A stretch of 64,000 nt of DNA from Gammaproteobacteria bacterium (lineage in GTDB: Bacteria; Pseudomonadota; Gammaproteobacteria; Steroidobacterales; Steroidobacteraceae), in NCBI GenBank assembly GCA_028870275.1, contig JAGWPY010000057.1:1-64000 (forward strand), read 5' to 3'. Position numbers and translations under genes: made by a program. Below, piece after piece: positions 8,501-17,683 of the stretch (its first letter is position 1; the number at the start of each line of letters is the position of its first letter). The notes under the pieces were generated by a model. It searched no databases. It was not told where the DNA came from and worked only from the letters and a program-made list of their open reading frames with translations.

Positions 8501-10267
8501 CTACATCGTGTCCGGGGCGGAGACGCCGAGCAGTTCGAGGCCGTTGCGGATCACGACCTGTGCGGCGCGCGCGAGCGCGATGCGCGCCTCGCGCAGTTCG
8601 GGATCCTCGACCAGGATCTGATGGGCGCTGTAGTTCGTGTGGAAGTCGTTGGCCAGATCCCTGAGGTAGTGGACCAGCAGATGCGGTGCACGCTGCAACG
8701 CGGCCTGCTCGACCATCTCCGGATAGGCGTTCAGGCGCTTGATCAGCGCCGCCTCCTGGGGTTCGGTCAGGCGGGCGAGGCCCGACAGGGCCCGTGCCTC
8801 GTCGTGTACCAAACCCCGCTCGCGCAACTGGCGCATCAGGCTGGCGACGCGCGCGTGCGCGTACTGGATGTAGTAGACCGGATTGTCGTTGGTGCGCGAG
8901 GTGGCCAGCTGCAGATCGAAGTCGAGGTGCTGGTCATTGCTGCGCATCACGTAGAACAGCCTGGCGGCGTCGTTGCCGACCTCCTTGCGCAGGTCGCGCA
9001 GCGTCACGAATTCCCCGGAACGCGTCGACATCTGCGCCTTCTCGCCGCCGCGATAGAGCGTGACGAACTGCACCAGCCGCACCTCGAAACATTCCGCCGG
9101 GCCGCCGAGAGCGGCGAGCGCCGCGCGCATCCGGGCGATGTAGCCGTGGTGGTCGGCGCCGAGCACGTACAGCAGACGCTGGTAGCCGCGGCCGAGCTTG
9201 TTGAAGATGTAGGCGATGTCGGACGCGAAGTAGGTCTTGATGCCGTTCTCGCGTACGACCACGCGGTCCTTCTCGTCGCCGAACTCCGTGCTGCGCAGCC
9301 ACAGCGCCCCGTCCTTGCGGTAGGCGTGTCCGGACTTCTCCAGCTGGACGAGGGCGCGCTCGATCGAGCCGTCGTCCGCGAGACTGCGCTCCGAGAACCA
9401 GCGGTCGAACCGCACGCCGAACTCGCGCAGGTCCTCCTTGATGTCGCCGAGGATGTCCGCCAGCGCGAAATCGAGCACCTGGCGGAAATGCTCGGCGCCG
9501 ATCAGGGCGCGCGCCCGGGCGATCACGGCGTCGACGTAGACGTCCTTGTCGCCTCCCTGAGCCTCGTCCGGCGGGAGGTCGCGGAACACCTCCGCGGCCG
9601 GCCGCCGCAGCGATTCACCGCGTGATCCGCGCAGCGCCTCGGCGATCGCGCGGATGTAATCGCCGCGGTAGCCGTTCGCGGGAAAGGTGAAACTCTCCCC
9701 GCAGCACTCGAGATACCGCAGCCAGGTGCTGGCGGCGAGGATCTCCATCTGGCGGCCGGCGTCGTTCACGTAATACTCGCGCGCGACCCGGAATCCCACC
9801 GCCTCGAGGAGGTTCGCGAGCGTCGCGCCGTAGGCCGCGTGACGGCCATGGCCCACGTGCAGAGGGCCGGTCGGATTCGCCGAGACGAACTCCACCTGCA
9901 CGGAGAGATTCCCGCCCAGCGTCGACCGGCCGTAGGCGGTGCCTTCGCGCAGGATCCGGGCGATCTCGGCGCGCATGGCCCCCTCGCGCAGGAAGAAATT
10001 GATGAACCCGGCCCCGGCCACTTCGATCTTGGCGATCTGTTCGTGGCCGGGCAGGGCCTCGATCAGCGCGCCGGCCAGCTTGCGCGGGTTCTGCCGGGAA
10101 GCCTTTGCGAGGCGCATCGCCAGATTGCTGGCGAAGTCGCCGTGAGCCGGGTCGCGTGCCCGTTCGACTTCGATCGGTTCGCTGCGCGCCGCCGCCGGCA
10201 CGAGTTCCGGCGGCAATGCCGCGAGCGCCCTTCGCAGCAGATCTTCGATCGTCTTCTTCACGCCCAT
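8501..10267 (-). CDS. argS: Arginyl-tRNA synthetase
   Basis: Class I aminoacyl-tRNA synthetase charging tRNA-Arg. At 588 aa it has the usual length. The N-terminal Arg-tRNA-recognition domain, the HIGH-equivalent [17 protein letters not shown], the [13 protein letters not shown] segment, an MSTRSG segment standing for KMSKS, and a C-terminal anticodon-binding DALR helical domain are all visible. ATG at 10267. priA lies immediately upstream on the same strand with 43 bases between, containing a short inverted repeat (TTCGGG…CCCGAA). Confidence 0.97.
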   Translation of the reverse strand: MGVKKTIEDLLRRALAALPPELVPAAARSEPIEVERARDPAHGDFASNLAMRLAKASRQNPRKLAGALIEALPGHEQIAKIEVAGAGFINFFLREGAMRAEIARILREGTAYGRSTLGGNLSVQVEFVSANPTGPLHVGHGRHAAYGATLANLLEAVGFRVAREYYVNDAGRQMEILAASTWLRYLECCGESFTFPANGYRGDYIRAIAEALRGSRGESLRRPAAEVFRDLPPDEAQGGDKDVYVDAVIARARALIGAEHFRQVLDFALADILGDIKEDLREFGVRFDRWFSERSLADDGSIERALVQLEKSGHAYRKDGALWLRSTEFGDEKDRVVVRENGIKTYFASDIAYIFNKLGRGYQRLLYVLGADHHGYIARMRAALAALGGPAECFEVRLVQFVTLYRGGEKAQMSTRSGEFVTLRDLRKEVGNDAARLFYVMRSNDQHLDFDLQLATSRTNDNPVYYIQYAHARVASLMRQLRERGLVHDEARALSGLARLTEPQEAALIKRLNAYPEMVEQAALQRAPHLLVHYLRDLANDFHTNYSAHQILVEDPELREARIALARAAQVVIRNGLELLGVSAPDTM

Positions 10268-10310
10268 CCGCTCTTGGTTCTTCGGGGTCCGGCAGTTTAC
10301 CCGAAACCGC

Positions 10311-12575
10311 TCAGTCGACCTCCAGCGGATCGACGTCGATCGACCAGCGCAGGCCGGAGGGCGCCTTGGTCGATTCGACCAGCGGCAGCCAGGCGGCGAG
10401 GAACCGTTGCAGGGCGGCCCGGTCGTCGGCCTCGATCAGCAGGTGCGCGCGAAAGCGGTCCGCGCGGCGGGCGACCAGCGCGCTCGCCGGACCGAGTATT
10501 CGCGGGGCCGGGTGGGCGGGCCCTCGAGCCGCCTCGGCACGGCCGCGCTCGGCGATCGCACGAAGGAATCGATCGAGGCTCGCGGTGTCGCGGGATTCGG
10601 CGCGAAGCAGGGCGAGCCGCGAGAACGGCGGCCAGTGAGCTTCGCGCCGCTCGGCGAGCGCGCGCGAGGCGAACGCCTCGTATCCTTCTGCGGTCAGCAA
10701 CGTGAGCAGCGGGTGCTCGGGGTAGTTCGACTGGATCAGCACCTCGCCGGCCCTTTCCGCCCGTCCGGCACGGCCGGCGACCTGCACGATCGTCTGCGCC
10801 AAACGCTCCGCCGCCCGATAGTCGGTCGCGAACAGTCCCTGGTCGGCATCGAGGATCACGACCAGGCTCACGTCCGGGAAATGGTGCCCCTTGGTGAGCA
10901 TCTGCGTGCCGATCAGGATCCGCGCCTCGCCGCTGTGCACCCGCGCGAGCACCGACTCGACGGCGCCGCGCGCCGCGGCCGTATCACGATCGAGTCTCGC
11001 CTGGGTCGCGCCGGGGAAGAGTCTCTCGAGGGTCTCCTCGACCCGCTCCGTGCCTTGTCCGACCGGCCGTAGTGGCTGTGAGCACGACTCGCAGGCGACG
11101 ATCGTGCGCCGCTGCGCTCCGCAGTGATGACAGCGCAGCGCTCCCTCGCGGCGGTGCAGGGTCAGTCGGGCGTCGCAGTGACGGCAGTTCGCAACCCAGC
11201 CGCAGGCCGTGCAGTACAGGCTCGGCGCATAGCCGCGCCGATTCAGGAACACCAGGACCTGGCCGCCCGCGCCGAGGTGGGTCTGCATCGCCGCGAGCGC
11301 GGGCTGCGAGAAGCCCTGCTCGACGCCATGCCGGCGCAGATCGATCACCGTCATGCGCGCCGGCCGGGCCATTCCGGCGCGCTCCGGCAAATCGAGCCGG
11401 TCGTATCGCCCGCGGGCGGCGTTCTCCAGGGACTCGAGCGAAGGCGTCGCCGAACCGAGGACGATGGGCACGCGGGCGCGTTGCGCCCGCAACACCGCCA
11501 GATCGCGCGCCGAATAGCGAAAACCTTCCTGCTGCTTGTACGAGGGATCGTGTTCCTCGTCGACCACGATCATCGCGAGATTGGCGATCGACGCGAACAC
11601 CGCGGAGCGGGTGCCGATGATCACGCGCGCCTCGCCATTGCGGGCGCGTTGCCAGGCGTCGCGGCGCTCGCGGTCGGCGAGTCCGGAATGCAGGATCGCC
11701 GGCTCCGTGTCGAACCGTCGGCGAAAGCGCTCGACCAGCTGTGGCGTCAGCGAGATCTCGGGCACCAGGACCAGCGCCTGGCCGCCACCGGCGATCGCGG
11801 TGGCGATCGCCCGCAGATAGACCTCGGTCTTACCGCTGCCGGTCACGCCGTACAAGAGGAAAGCGCGGTATCGCCCCTCTGCGGCCTGGATCGCGGCGAC
11901 GGCGCGGCCTTGCGCCTCGCCGAGTTCGATCGGCGGGGATCGGACGAGGGGCGCGCTCGGGCCGAGCGGAGCCTCCTGGCCGGACGGCGGCGCCGTGGCG
12001 GCTTCGGTCACGCGAATCCAGCCGCAGTCGCGCACGGCGCGCAGCAAGGACGGTGCGAATTGCGGGGCGAGTTCCGCATCGCTCCGCGGACCGTGCACGG
12101 CCAGATGGGCGAGCAGCGCCCGGCGGCGTGGTCCGCGCCGGTTCGACGGATCCGCGAGCTGCGCCGCACCGGCTTCCGTCAGTGCCCACAGCTGCGCCGC
12201 CGTCGCCGCCGCGGGCCGGCCCTCGCGCAGCCCCGCCGGCAGCGCGGCGGCGAATACCTCGCCGATCGGGTGACGATAGTATTCGGCGGCCCAGCGCAGC
12301 AGTTCGAAGGTGACCGGATCGAAGAGCGGCCGGTCGTCGAGAATCCGCTCCACCGCCTTGAGTTTCGCCGGAGCCAGGGCCGATGTGTCGGCGATGCCGA
12401 CGACGACGCCCACGCGCATGCTGCGGCCGAAAGGGACGCGTACCCGCACTCCGGGTTCGATGCTCGTCGCACGCTCCGCCAAGCCAGGCGCCGGTCCCCG
12501 GTAGTCGAAGGTTCGACGCAGGGGTGTATCGAGAGCGACCTTGAGGATCAGCGCTGAAGGGGATGCGTTTTCCAC
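10311..12575 (-). CDS. priA: Primosomal protein N' (replication restart helicase)
   Basis: 3'-5' DNA helicase that reloads the replisome at collapsed forks. Visible are the N-terminal DNA-binding domain ([19 protein letters not shown]), Walker [19 protein letters not shown] box [15 protein letters not shown], a zinc-binding cysteine array ([23 protein letters not shown]) and the helicase C motif [15 protein letters not shown]. The track start at 12677 adds a non-family extension. GTG at 12575, giving about 754 aa, aligns the N-terminus with relatives. Notably this GTG lies inside a DnaA-box-like sequence. Confidence 0.95.
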   Translation of the reverse strand: MENASPSALILKVALDTPLRRTFDYRGPAPGLAERATSIEPGVRVRVPFGRSMRVGVVVGIADTSALAPAKLKAVERILDDRPLFDPVTFELLRWAAEYYRHPIGEVFAAALPAGLREGRPAAATAAQLWALTEAGAAQLADPSNRRGPRRRALLAHLAVHGPRSDAELAPQFAPSLLRAVRDCGWIRVTEAATAPPSGQEAPLGPSAPLVRSPPIELGEAQGRAVAAIQAAEGRYRAFLLYGVTGSGKTEVYLRAIATAIAGGGQALVLVPEISLTPQLVERFRRRFDTEPAILHSGLADRERRDAWQRARNGEARVIIGTRSAVFASIANLAMIVVDEEHDPSYKQQEGFRYSARDLAVLRAQRARVPIVLGSATPSLESLENAARGRYDRLDLPERAGMARPARMTVIDLRRHGVEQGFSQPALAAMQTHLGAGGQVLVFLNRRGYAPSLYCTACGWVANCRHCDARLTLHRREGALRCHHCGAQRRTIVACESCSQPLRPVGQGTERVEETLERLFPGATQARLDRDTAAARGAVESVLARVHSGEARILIGTQMLTKGHHFPDVSLVVILDADQGLFATDYRAAERLAQTIVQVAGRAGRAERAGEVLIQSNYPEHPLLTLLTAEGYEAFASRALAERREAHWPPFSRLALLRAESRDTASLDRFLRAIAERGRAEAARGPAHPAPRILGPASALVARRADRFRAHLLIEADDRAALQRFLAAWLPLVESTKAPSGLRWSIDVDPLEVD

Positions 12576-12590
12576 AATGCCTGTGGATAA
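12568..12590. promoter_or_regulatory. Inverted pair of DnaA-box-like sites at the priA start
   Basis: The plus strand has TTTTCCACA at 12568–12576 and TGTGGATAA at 12582–12590. The latter is the exact complement of the consensus DnaA box TTATCCACA; the former differs at one base. They form an inverted repeat (TCCACA…TGTGGA) with a five-base gap. The priA GTG codon is within the first box, so DnaA binding here could repress priA. The bases are plain in the sequence; the regulatory or replication role is inferred. Confidence 0.6.
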
Positions 12591-12877
12591 GTCTGTTGAG
12601 AAACCGGGACCAAATGACTTAAGTGCCGATCCTGTTTCGAGTCTGGTCGAATTGGCTGAAAAGTGCACGAAAATCATTAAAAATAATAATAATCATATGG
12701 TTACAAGATCCTTCGAAATCTTCGTCGAAATGTCCTTCGGAAGTATTACAGGCGCCGTCATCGGCCGTGTGCGTAATTCGCTGCTTCGGCCGGGAACTCA
12801 CGCGCAGTCAACCCCTCGGCCGGAGTTGCGTTTATAGCGCTGACGGGTTCGATCCGTCGTTGCATTAAGGACGCACG
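12591..12877. other. AT-rich intergenic island between priA and the ECF operon
   Basis: About 290 bases without a credible gene, clearly less GC-rich than the flanks. The core at 12671–12698 is almost pure A/T and includes an AAT trinucleotide run. Downstream are near-repeats of TCGAAAT and CTTCG at 12711–12740. A TTTATAGC hexamer near 12830 could serve as a -10 element for the sigma-factor operon. Both divergent promoters must lie here. Together with the adjacent DnaA-box pair it resembles the parts of a replication origin, but no other origin marker is present. Confidence 0.5.
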
Positions 12878-13492
12878 ATGGCGGGTTTTGGTACGCTCAC
12901 GCTCTCTGCCATGGGCTGGGACGGTCCCGCCAAACCTGGGGAGGCGGCACTGGATCGGACGCGCGAACTCGACAAGTTTCTGGCCGGGATCGAGCGACGC
13001 GCATTCCGCATGGCCGAGGTCGCGTTGCGCGACGCCGACGATGCGCTCGATGTCGTCCAGGATGCGATGCTCAAGCTCGTACGACATTATGCGGCGCGAC
13101 CGGCGGGTGAGTGGCGGCCGCTGTTCTATCGGATCCTCGAGAACGGCATCCGCGACCTGCAGCGGCGACGCACGATCCGTCGTCGGTTCATGGCGTGGCT
13201 GCCGGGGCCGGCGCAGGACCCGGACGCAGAGTGCCCCGATCCGATCGAGGCCGCGGCCGATCCGGGACCGGACGTGCTCACGCGGCTGCAGCGCTCGGAG
13301 GCGATCGAGCGGCTCGACGATTCGCTGAGCGCGCTGCCGGCGCGCCAGCGCCAGGCGTTCATGCTGCGCAATTTCGAGGGCCTGGACGTGGCGGAAACGG
13401 CCCGGGCGATGGGCTGCTCCGAGGGCAGCGTGAAAACCCATTATTCGCGCGCAGTGCACAGCCTGCGCGAGAGTCTCGGCGAGGTCTGGTGA
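12878..13492 (+). CDS. ECF-type RNA polymerase sigma factor
   Basis: A 204-residue sigma-70-family protein with only regions 2 and 4. Region 2 shows RRAFRMAEVALRDADDALDVVQDAMLK and DLQRRRTIRRRF. Region 4 has ALPARQRQAFMLRNFEGLDVAETARAMGCSEGSVKTHYSRA with a clear helix-turn-helix. The ATG at 12878 has AAGGA 6 bases upstream. The stop overlaps the next start. The order sigma – DUF3619 – DUF3106 is a recurring proteobacterial arrangement, with the second protein a plausible membrane anti-sigma factor. What signal it answers is not visible. Confidence 0.92.
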   Translation: MAGFGTLTLSAMGWDGPAKPGEAALDRTRELDKFLAGIERRAFRMAEVALRDADDALDVVQDAMLKLVRHYAARPAGEWRPLFYRILENGIRDLQRRRTIRRRFMAWLPGPAQDPDAECPDPIEAAADPGPDVLTRLQRSEAIERLDDSLSALPARQRQAFMLRNFEGLDVAETARAMGCSEGSVKTHYSRAVHSLRESLGEVW

Positions 13493-13905
13493 TGCAGACG
13501 GATCGTCCCACCGATTTGCAGGAGCGTAGCCGGGCGCTGTTCGAGGACAGTGTCGCGGCGGTCGACATGCGGGTGCGATCGCGCCTGACCCGGGCGCGGC
13601 ACGCGGCGCTCGAGGCCGCGTCCCGGCCGGCCCCGCGACTGCCGATTCCGACCCGTCGGACGCTCGCCGCCGCGGTCACGCTCGCCGGCGCGCTGGCGAT
13701 CGCGGTTTGGCTCGGCTGGCCGGCCGGCTCGCCTGCCCCGGGTCCGCTCGACGGTCGGGCTCCGGTCGAGGATCTCGACCTGGTCGCCTCGTCCGAACCG
13801 GGCAGCGGCGATGCGCTCGACATGATGCGCGAGGACGCCGATTTCTATGCCTGGGCCGCGGCCCAGGCATCGCCTGCGCAACCGACCGCGGATTCCGCCG
13901 GATGA
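13492..13905 (+). CDS. DUF3619-like membrane protein, candidate anti-sigma factor
   Basis: 137 residues. The cytoplasmic N-terminus (about residues 1–50) is charged (DLQERSRALFEDSVAAVDMRVRSRLTRARHAAL), then one membrane helix (LAAAVTLAGALAIAVWLGW, near residues 58–76), then a periplasmic acidic tail ending near ADFYAWAAA. That topology plus the one-base stop/start overlap with the ECF sigma gene suggests it restrains the sigma factor at the membrane. No zinc-binding HxxxCxxC motif is present, so it is not a ZAS-type anti-sigma. The family assignment rests on size, topology and context. Confidence 0.7.
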   Translation: MQTDRPTDLQERSRALFEDSVAAVDMRVRSRLTRARHAALEAASRPAPRLPIPTRRTLAAAVTLAGALAIAVWLGWPAGSPAPGPLDGRAPVEDLDLVASSEPGSGDALDMMREDADFYAWAAAQASPAQPTADSAG

Positions 13906-14186
13906 GGCCCACATGGAGTCGTACCGGCGCCTGGCTCGCGTGGTCTTCGCTCATCGCCTGTGCGGCGGCAGCCGCGGAGCCGCCGCCTGCCGCGACGCAG
14001 GGACCGCCGCCTACGGGTATGGCGCGCCCGACGGCGCCCGCAAAGCAGGACCGTCCGCCGGACGAGGCGCTGATCGAATTCCTGGGTGACGATGATGTAC
14101 CGGATGCGAAGTGGTGGGCCTTCATGAAGCGCGACTCCAAGCCTGCGCAGCAGACTGCTCCGGCCGCAAAGGACCTGACGCCATGA
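13902..14186 (+). CDS. Small exported protein of unknown function in the ECF operon
   Basis: 94 residues starting at ATG 13902 (ATGA overlap with the upstream gene); the track shows it only as part of a longer ORF. A signal-peptide-like hydrophobic stretch (WLAWSSLIACAAAAA) is followed by a Pro/Ala-rich part and an acidic conserved-looking end, EALIEFLGDDDVPDAKWWAF. The cysteine within the hydrophobic stretch is not in a good lipobox. Such small proteins with a LIEFLG segment occur between DUF3619 and DUF3106 genes; the role is unknown. The stop overlaps the next ATG. Confidence 0.75.
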   Translation: MRPTWSRTGAWLAWSSLIACAAAAAEPPPAATQGPPPTGMARPTAPAKQDRPPDEALIEFLGDDDVPDAKWWAFMKRDSKPAQQTAPAAKDLTP

Positions 14187-14764
14187 AGCGAGTGCGCGAA
14201 TTCGACCGGCTCCTGGCCCGCTTACCGGTGCTCGCGCTCGGCGGGCTGCTCGCGATGAATGGAACCGCGGCGGCGCAGAGCGCGTTCGATCCGACGCCCG
14301 CCGCACAGCCGACGCCGCCGGCCGCCGTCAACCCGGCACAGACACGTTCATGGTCATCGCTCTCGCCCGCGCAGCAGCGGTTGCTGCAGGCGTTTCACGG
14401 ACGTTGGGATTCGCTGCCGCCCGCGCGTCAGCGGGCGCTCGCGCAGGGCAGTGCCCGCTGGCTCGGGATGACGCCGGAGCAGCGGGCCCGAGCTGCGCAG
14501 CGATTCCGGCGATGGCGGGCCATGACCCCGCAGCAGCGCGAGCGGATCCGCGAGCGCTGGCGCAACTTCCGCAGCCTGCCGCCGCAACAGCAGCAGCGCA
14601 TCCGCGAGGCCTACCGGAGATTCCGCCAGATGTCCCCGCAGCAACGGCGCGCGTTGCGGCGTCAGTGGCGGCAGATGACTCCGGCCGAACGGCGCAATGC
14701 CCTGCGTTCGTTCCGGCCGATGCGCCCCATGAGGCCGATGCGTCCCATGCGCCCGCGCCGCTGA
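14183..14764 (+). CDS. DUF3106-like repeat protein
   Basis: 193 residues from ATG 14183 (ATGA overlap). An export signal (LPVLALGGLLAMNGTAAAQS) is followed by five or six degenerate repeats of about 20 residues on the pattern W..L.P.QR..L..F..RW (for example FRRWRAMTPQQRERIRERW). The end is a strongly basic run of Met-Arg-Pro repeats. The whole mature protein is rich in Arg and Gln and probably helical. DUF3106 proteins of this kind close the ECF/DUF3619 operon; repeated W/R/Q helices recall periplasmic CpxP/Spy-like or metal-resistance helical proteins only loosely. Function unknown. Confidence 0.8.
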   Translation: MKRVREFDRLLARLPVLALGGLLAMNGTAAAQSAFDPTPAAQPTPPAAVNPAQTRSWSSLSPAQQRLLQAFHGRWDSLPPARQRALAQGSARWLGMTPEQRARAAQRFRRWRAMTPQQRERIRERWRNFRSLPPQQQQRIREAYRRFRQMSPQQRRALRRQWRQMTPAERRNALRSFRPMRPMRPMRPMRPRR

Positions 14765-14799
14765 ACCGGCGGCTTGCGCGGGGCGCCCGTCGGCGCGGA

Positions 14800-16197
14800 T
14801 CAGCCCGCGGCCTTGACCGCCTGGATCAGCTGGCCGGCCGCGCCCTGCGCATCGCCGTAGAGCATGCGGGTCTGATCGAGCACGAACAGGGCATTGTCGA
14901 TACCCGAGAATCCCTGTCCCTGGCCGCGCTTGATCACCACCACGTTCTTCGCCTTGTCGGCGTTCAGGATCGGCATCCCGTAGATCGGGCTCTGGCGGTT
15001 GTTGCGTGCGTCGGGGTTGACCACGTCGTTCGCGCCGATGATCAGCGCGACGTCGGCCGTTTCGAACTCCGCGTTGATCTCGTCGAGATCTGCGATCAGT
15101 TCGTAGGGAACTCCCGCCTCGGCGAGCAGCACGTTCATGTGCCCCGGCATGCGGCCGGCCACGGGGTGGATCGCGAAGCGGACCTGCACGCCGTGCTCGA
15201 TCAACAGCTGACAGAGTTCCCAGACCTTGTGCTGGGCCTGCGCGACCGCCATGCCGTAGCCCGGCACGACGATCACTTTCTGCGAGAAGGCGAGCATGAC
15301 GCCGGCATCCGCGGCTTCGATCGCCTTCTGCGTGCCGGTCACGCCCCCCGTGCCGGAAGAGCCGCTTTCGCCGAAGTTGGCGAACAGCACGTTTCCAAGC
15401 GAGCGGTTCATCGCCTTCGCCATGAGCTGGGTGAGCAGGGTGCCCGCCGCGCCGACGACGGTACCGGCGATGATCATCGCGGCGTTGTCGAGAACGAATC
15501 CCTCGAATCCGACCGCGAGACCGGTCAGGGCGTTGTACAGGGAAATGACCACGGGCATGTCGGCCCCGCCGATCGGCAGGGTCATGGCGATGCCGAGCAA
15601 CAGCGCCATCACGAAGAACGCGGACACCATCTGCAGCGAATCGTGGGCGGCGACCACGATCGAGGCGCCGAGGACCAGCGTCGCGATCAGGATCGCGAGG
15701 TTCACCACCTTCTGGCCCCCGAAGCGCACCGACCGGGTGATCAGCCCCTGGAGCTTGCCGAATGCGATCAGGCTGCCGCTGAAGGAGACGGAACCAATGA
15801 AGCCACCGATCAGCGCGATGGTCAGGTGGGTCGCGTTGGGCGCATCGCCGCGGTAGAGTTCGACGGCGGCGATCGCCGCCGCGGCGCCGCCGCCCATGCC
15901 GTTGTAGAGGGCGATCATCTGCGGCATGTTGGTCATCGCGACCCGCTTGCCGCTCACCCAGGCGAGCGCACCGCCGACCACCACGGCGCCGATCACCAGC
16001 GCGAGGTTCTCGGGCGACGCGCCCATGAACGCGAGCGTCACGACGGTTGCGAGCAACATGCCGACGCCGGCCCAGCGGACCCCGCTCACCGCGGTCAGCG
16101 GCGAACTCATGCGCTTCAGGCCGACGATGAACAGCGCCGCCGCGACCAGGTAGCTCAGCTGCAGCAGCGTCTGGGTAGAGAACGTCGCGCCGCTCAT
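14800..16197 (-). CDS. pntB: Proton-translocating NAD(P) transhydrogenase, beta subunit
   Basis: 465 residues. About eight or nine membrane helices in the first 260 residues form the proton channel half. The C-terminal NADP-binding domain III shows VIVVPGYGMAVAQAQHKVWEL, HPVAGRMPGHMNVLLAEA and GANDVVNPDAR. With the two genes upstream it couples hydride transfer from NADH to NADP+ with inward proton flow across the inner membrane. The ATG overlaps the pntAB stop. Confidence 0.96.
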   Translation of the reverse strand: MSGATFSTQTLLQLSYLVAAALFIVGLKRMSSPLTAVSGVRWAGVGMLLATVVTLAFMGASPENLALVIGAVVVGGALAWVSGKRVAMTNMPQMIALYNGMGGGAAAAIAAVELYRGDAPNATHLTIALIGGFIGSVSFSGSLIAFGKLQGLITRSVRFGGQKVVNLAILIATLVLGASIVVAAHDSLQMVSAFFVMALLLGIAMTLPIGGADMPVVISLYNALTGLAVGFEGFVLDNAAMIIAGTVVGAAGTLLTQLMAKAMNRSLGNVLFANFGESGSSGTGGVTGTQKAIEAADAGVMLAFSQKVIVVPGYGMAVAQAQHKVWELCQLLIEHGVQVRFAIHPVAGRMPGHMNVLLAEAGVPYELIADLDEINAEFETADVALIIGANDVVNPDARNNRQSPIYGMPILNADKAKNVVVIKRGQGQGFSGIDNALFVLDQTRMLYGDAQGAAGQLIQAVKAAG

Positions 16198-16496
16198 GCG
16201 CTTTCGCTCTTGCGGCGGCCGGCCTTGACGAACATCTGCAGCATCCTCTCGGTCACCACGTAGCCGCCGACCGCGTTGCCTGCCGCGAGGAACACGCCGG
16301 CGACGCCGATCACCCGAGCGAGCGTCGAGTCGGCGCTCGCCAGCGCCACCATCGCGCCGACCAGTACGATGCCGTGGACGAAGTTCGACCCCGACATGAG
16401 CGGTGTGTGAAGGATCACCGGCACGCGCGAGATGACCTCGTAACCGGTGAACGCCGCCAGCATGAATATGTAGAGCGCGATGACGCCGTCGATCAT
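16194..16496 (-). CDS. pntAB: NAD(P) transhydrogenase, alpha subunit membrane part
   Basis: 100 residues with three membrane helices (start MIDGVIALYIFMLAAFTGYEV; HGIVLVGAMVAL; IGVAGVFLAAGNAVGGY) and the conserved VPVILHTPLMSGSNFVHGIV segment. It is the separate C-terminal half of the alpha subunit, as in Rhodospirillum-type three-gene transhydrogenases. It starts 3 bases after pntAA and overlaps pntB. Confidence 0.95.
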   Translation of the reverse strand: MIDGVIALYIFMLAAFTGYEVISRVPVILHTPLMSGSNFVHGIVLVGAMVALASADSTLARVIGVAGVFLAAGNAVGGYVVTERMLQMFVKAGRRKSESA

Positions 16497-16499
16497 GGC

Positions 16500-17624
16500 C
16501 TATTGTCCCTCTACGAGCTTGCGGGTGGCTTCGTGCTTGATCTGTCCGTCGTGGGTGAGAACCGCGCCGGCGAACACCTCGTCGGTCCAGTCGATCTTCA
16601 GTTCGCCGTTCGCGAGCGCGGGCTTGAGCAGGTTGAGGAGATTGCGCGAATACATCTCGCTCGCGTGGAAAGGCAGGGTGGCGGGCAGGTTCACCGGACC
16701 GACGATCTTCACACCACCGTGTACGACGGTCTCGCCAGCGCGGGTCAGCGCGCAGTTGCCGCCCTGTTCGGCGGCGATGTCGACGATCACCGAGCCAGGC
16801 TTCATGCGCGCGACCGCGGCTTCGCCGACGATGCGCGGCGCGGCGCGTCCGGGCACGGCCGCGGTCGTGATGACCACGTCGCTGGCGGCGATCCGGGCGT
16901 CGAGCACCGCCTGCTGCCTCGCCTTCTCCTCTTCGGTGAGTTCTCTGGCATAACCGCCCGCGCCGTCGGCCGATACGCCGGTGTCGACGAACTTCGCGCC
17001 GAGAGACTTGACCTGGTCGCGGGTGGCGCTGCGCACGTCGTAGGCTTCGACCACCGCGCCGAGCCGCTTCGCAGTCGCGATCGCCTGTAGTCCCGCAACG
17101 CCCGCTCCGATCACCAGTACGGTCGCCGGCCTGATGGTTCCGGCCGCGGTGGTGAGCATGGGCATGAACTTCTCGAGCGTGCTGGCGGCGATCAGCACCG
17201 CCTTGTAACCCGCGACCGCCGCCTGGGACGAGAGCGCGTCCATGGACTGGGCTCGCGAAATGCGCGGGATCAATTCCATCGAGAAACTGGTGAGCCGCCG
17301 GTCGCGCAGCGCCCGGACCAGATCGGCGCGCGCGTACGCCTGCATGTAGCCGACCACGACGGCGCCGGCGCGCAGCGCCGCGACTTCGTCGAGCGTCGGC
17401 GGCTGGACCTTGAGGAGCACGTCGGAGCGCGCGAGGATGTCCGCCGGCTGGGCGAACTCGACGTCCTTGTAGGCGGAGTCGGGGAAGTGTGCCGAAACCC
17501 CGGCGCCACTCTGCATGACCAGCGTGGCGCCCTGGCTCTTCAGCCTCGATGCCACTTCCGGAATCAGCGCGACCCGGGTCTCCCCCGGGGCGGTCTCGGC
17601 GAGAACGCCGATGGTTACGCTCAT
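16500..17624 (-). CDS. pntAA: NAD(P) transhydrogenase, soluble alpha subunit (NAD-binding)
   Basis: 374 residues forming domain I, which binds NAD(H) in the cytosol. It begins MSVTIGVLAETAPGETRVALIPE, resembling alanine dehydrogenase, and carries the Rossmann motif VLVIGAGVAGLQAIATAKRLGA and the RSATRDQVKSLGAKF segment. The track start at 17906 lies in shadow sequence; the ATG at 17624 has a GGGAGAAGAG ribosome-binding site. It is the first gene of the pntAA–pntAB–pntB operon, divergent from the HNH gene across 59 bases. Confidence 0.96.
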   Translation of the reverse strand: MSVTIGVLAETAPGETRVALIPEVASRLKSQGATLVMQSGAGVSAHFPDSAYKDVEFAQPADILARSDVLLKVQPPTLDEVAALRAGAVVVGYMQAYARADLVRALRDRRLTSFSMELIPRISRAQSMDALSSQAAVAGYKAVLIAASTLEKFMPMLTTAAGTIRPATVLVIGAGVAGLQAIATAKRLGAVVEAYDVRSATRDQVKSLGAKFVDTGVSADGAGGYARELTEEEKARQQAVLDARIAASDVVITTAAVPGRAAPRIVGEAAVARMKPGSVIVDIAAEQGGNCALTRAGETVVHGGVKIVGPVNLPATLPFHASEMYSRNLLNLLKPALANGELKIDWTDEVFAGAVLTHDGQIKHEATRKLVEGQ

Positions 17625-17683
17625 CTGCTCTTCTCCCTGTGGTGTTGGATTATTGCACAGGACTCGACTATCTTTACCAGTGT

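Noticed and set aside
11124-12557. 477-residue plus-strand ORF opposite priA
   Set aside because: Shadow of priA; composition is typical of antisense high-GC sequence.
12541-12837. 98-residue plus ORF and 60-residue minus ORF in the AT-rich island
   Set aside because: They overlap the priA start and the intergenic island, with no ribosome-binding site or recognisable domain.
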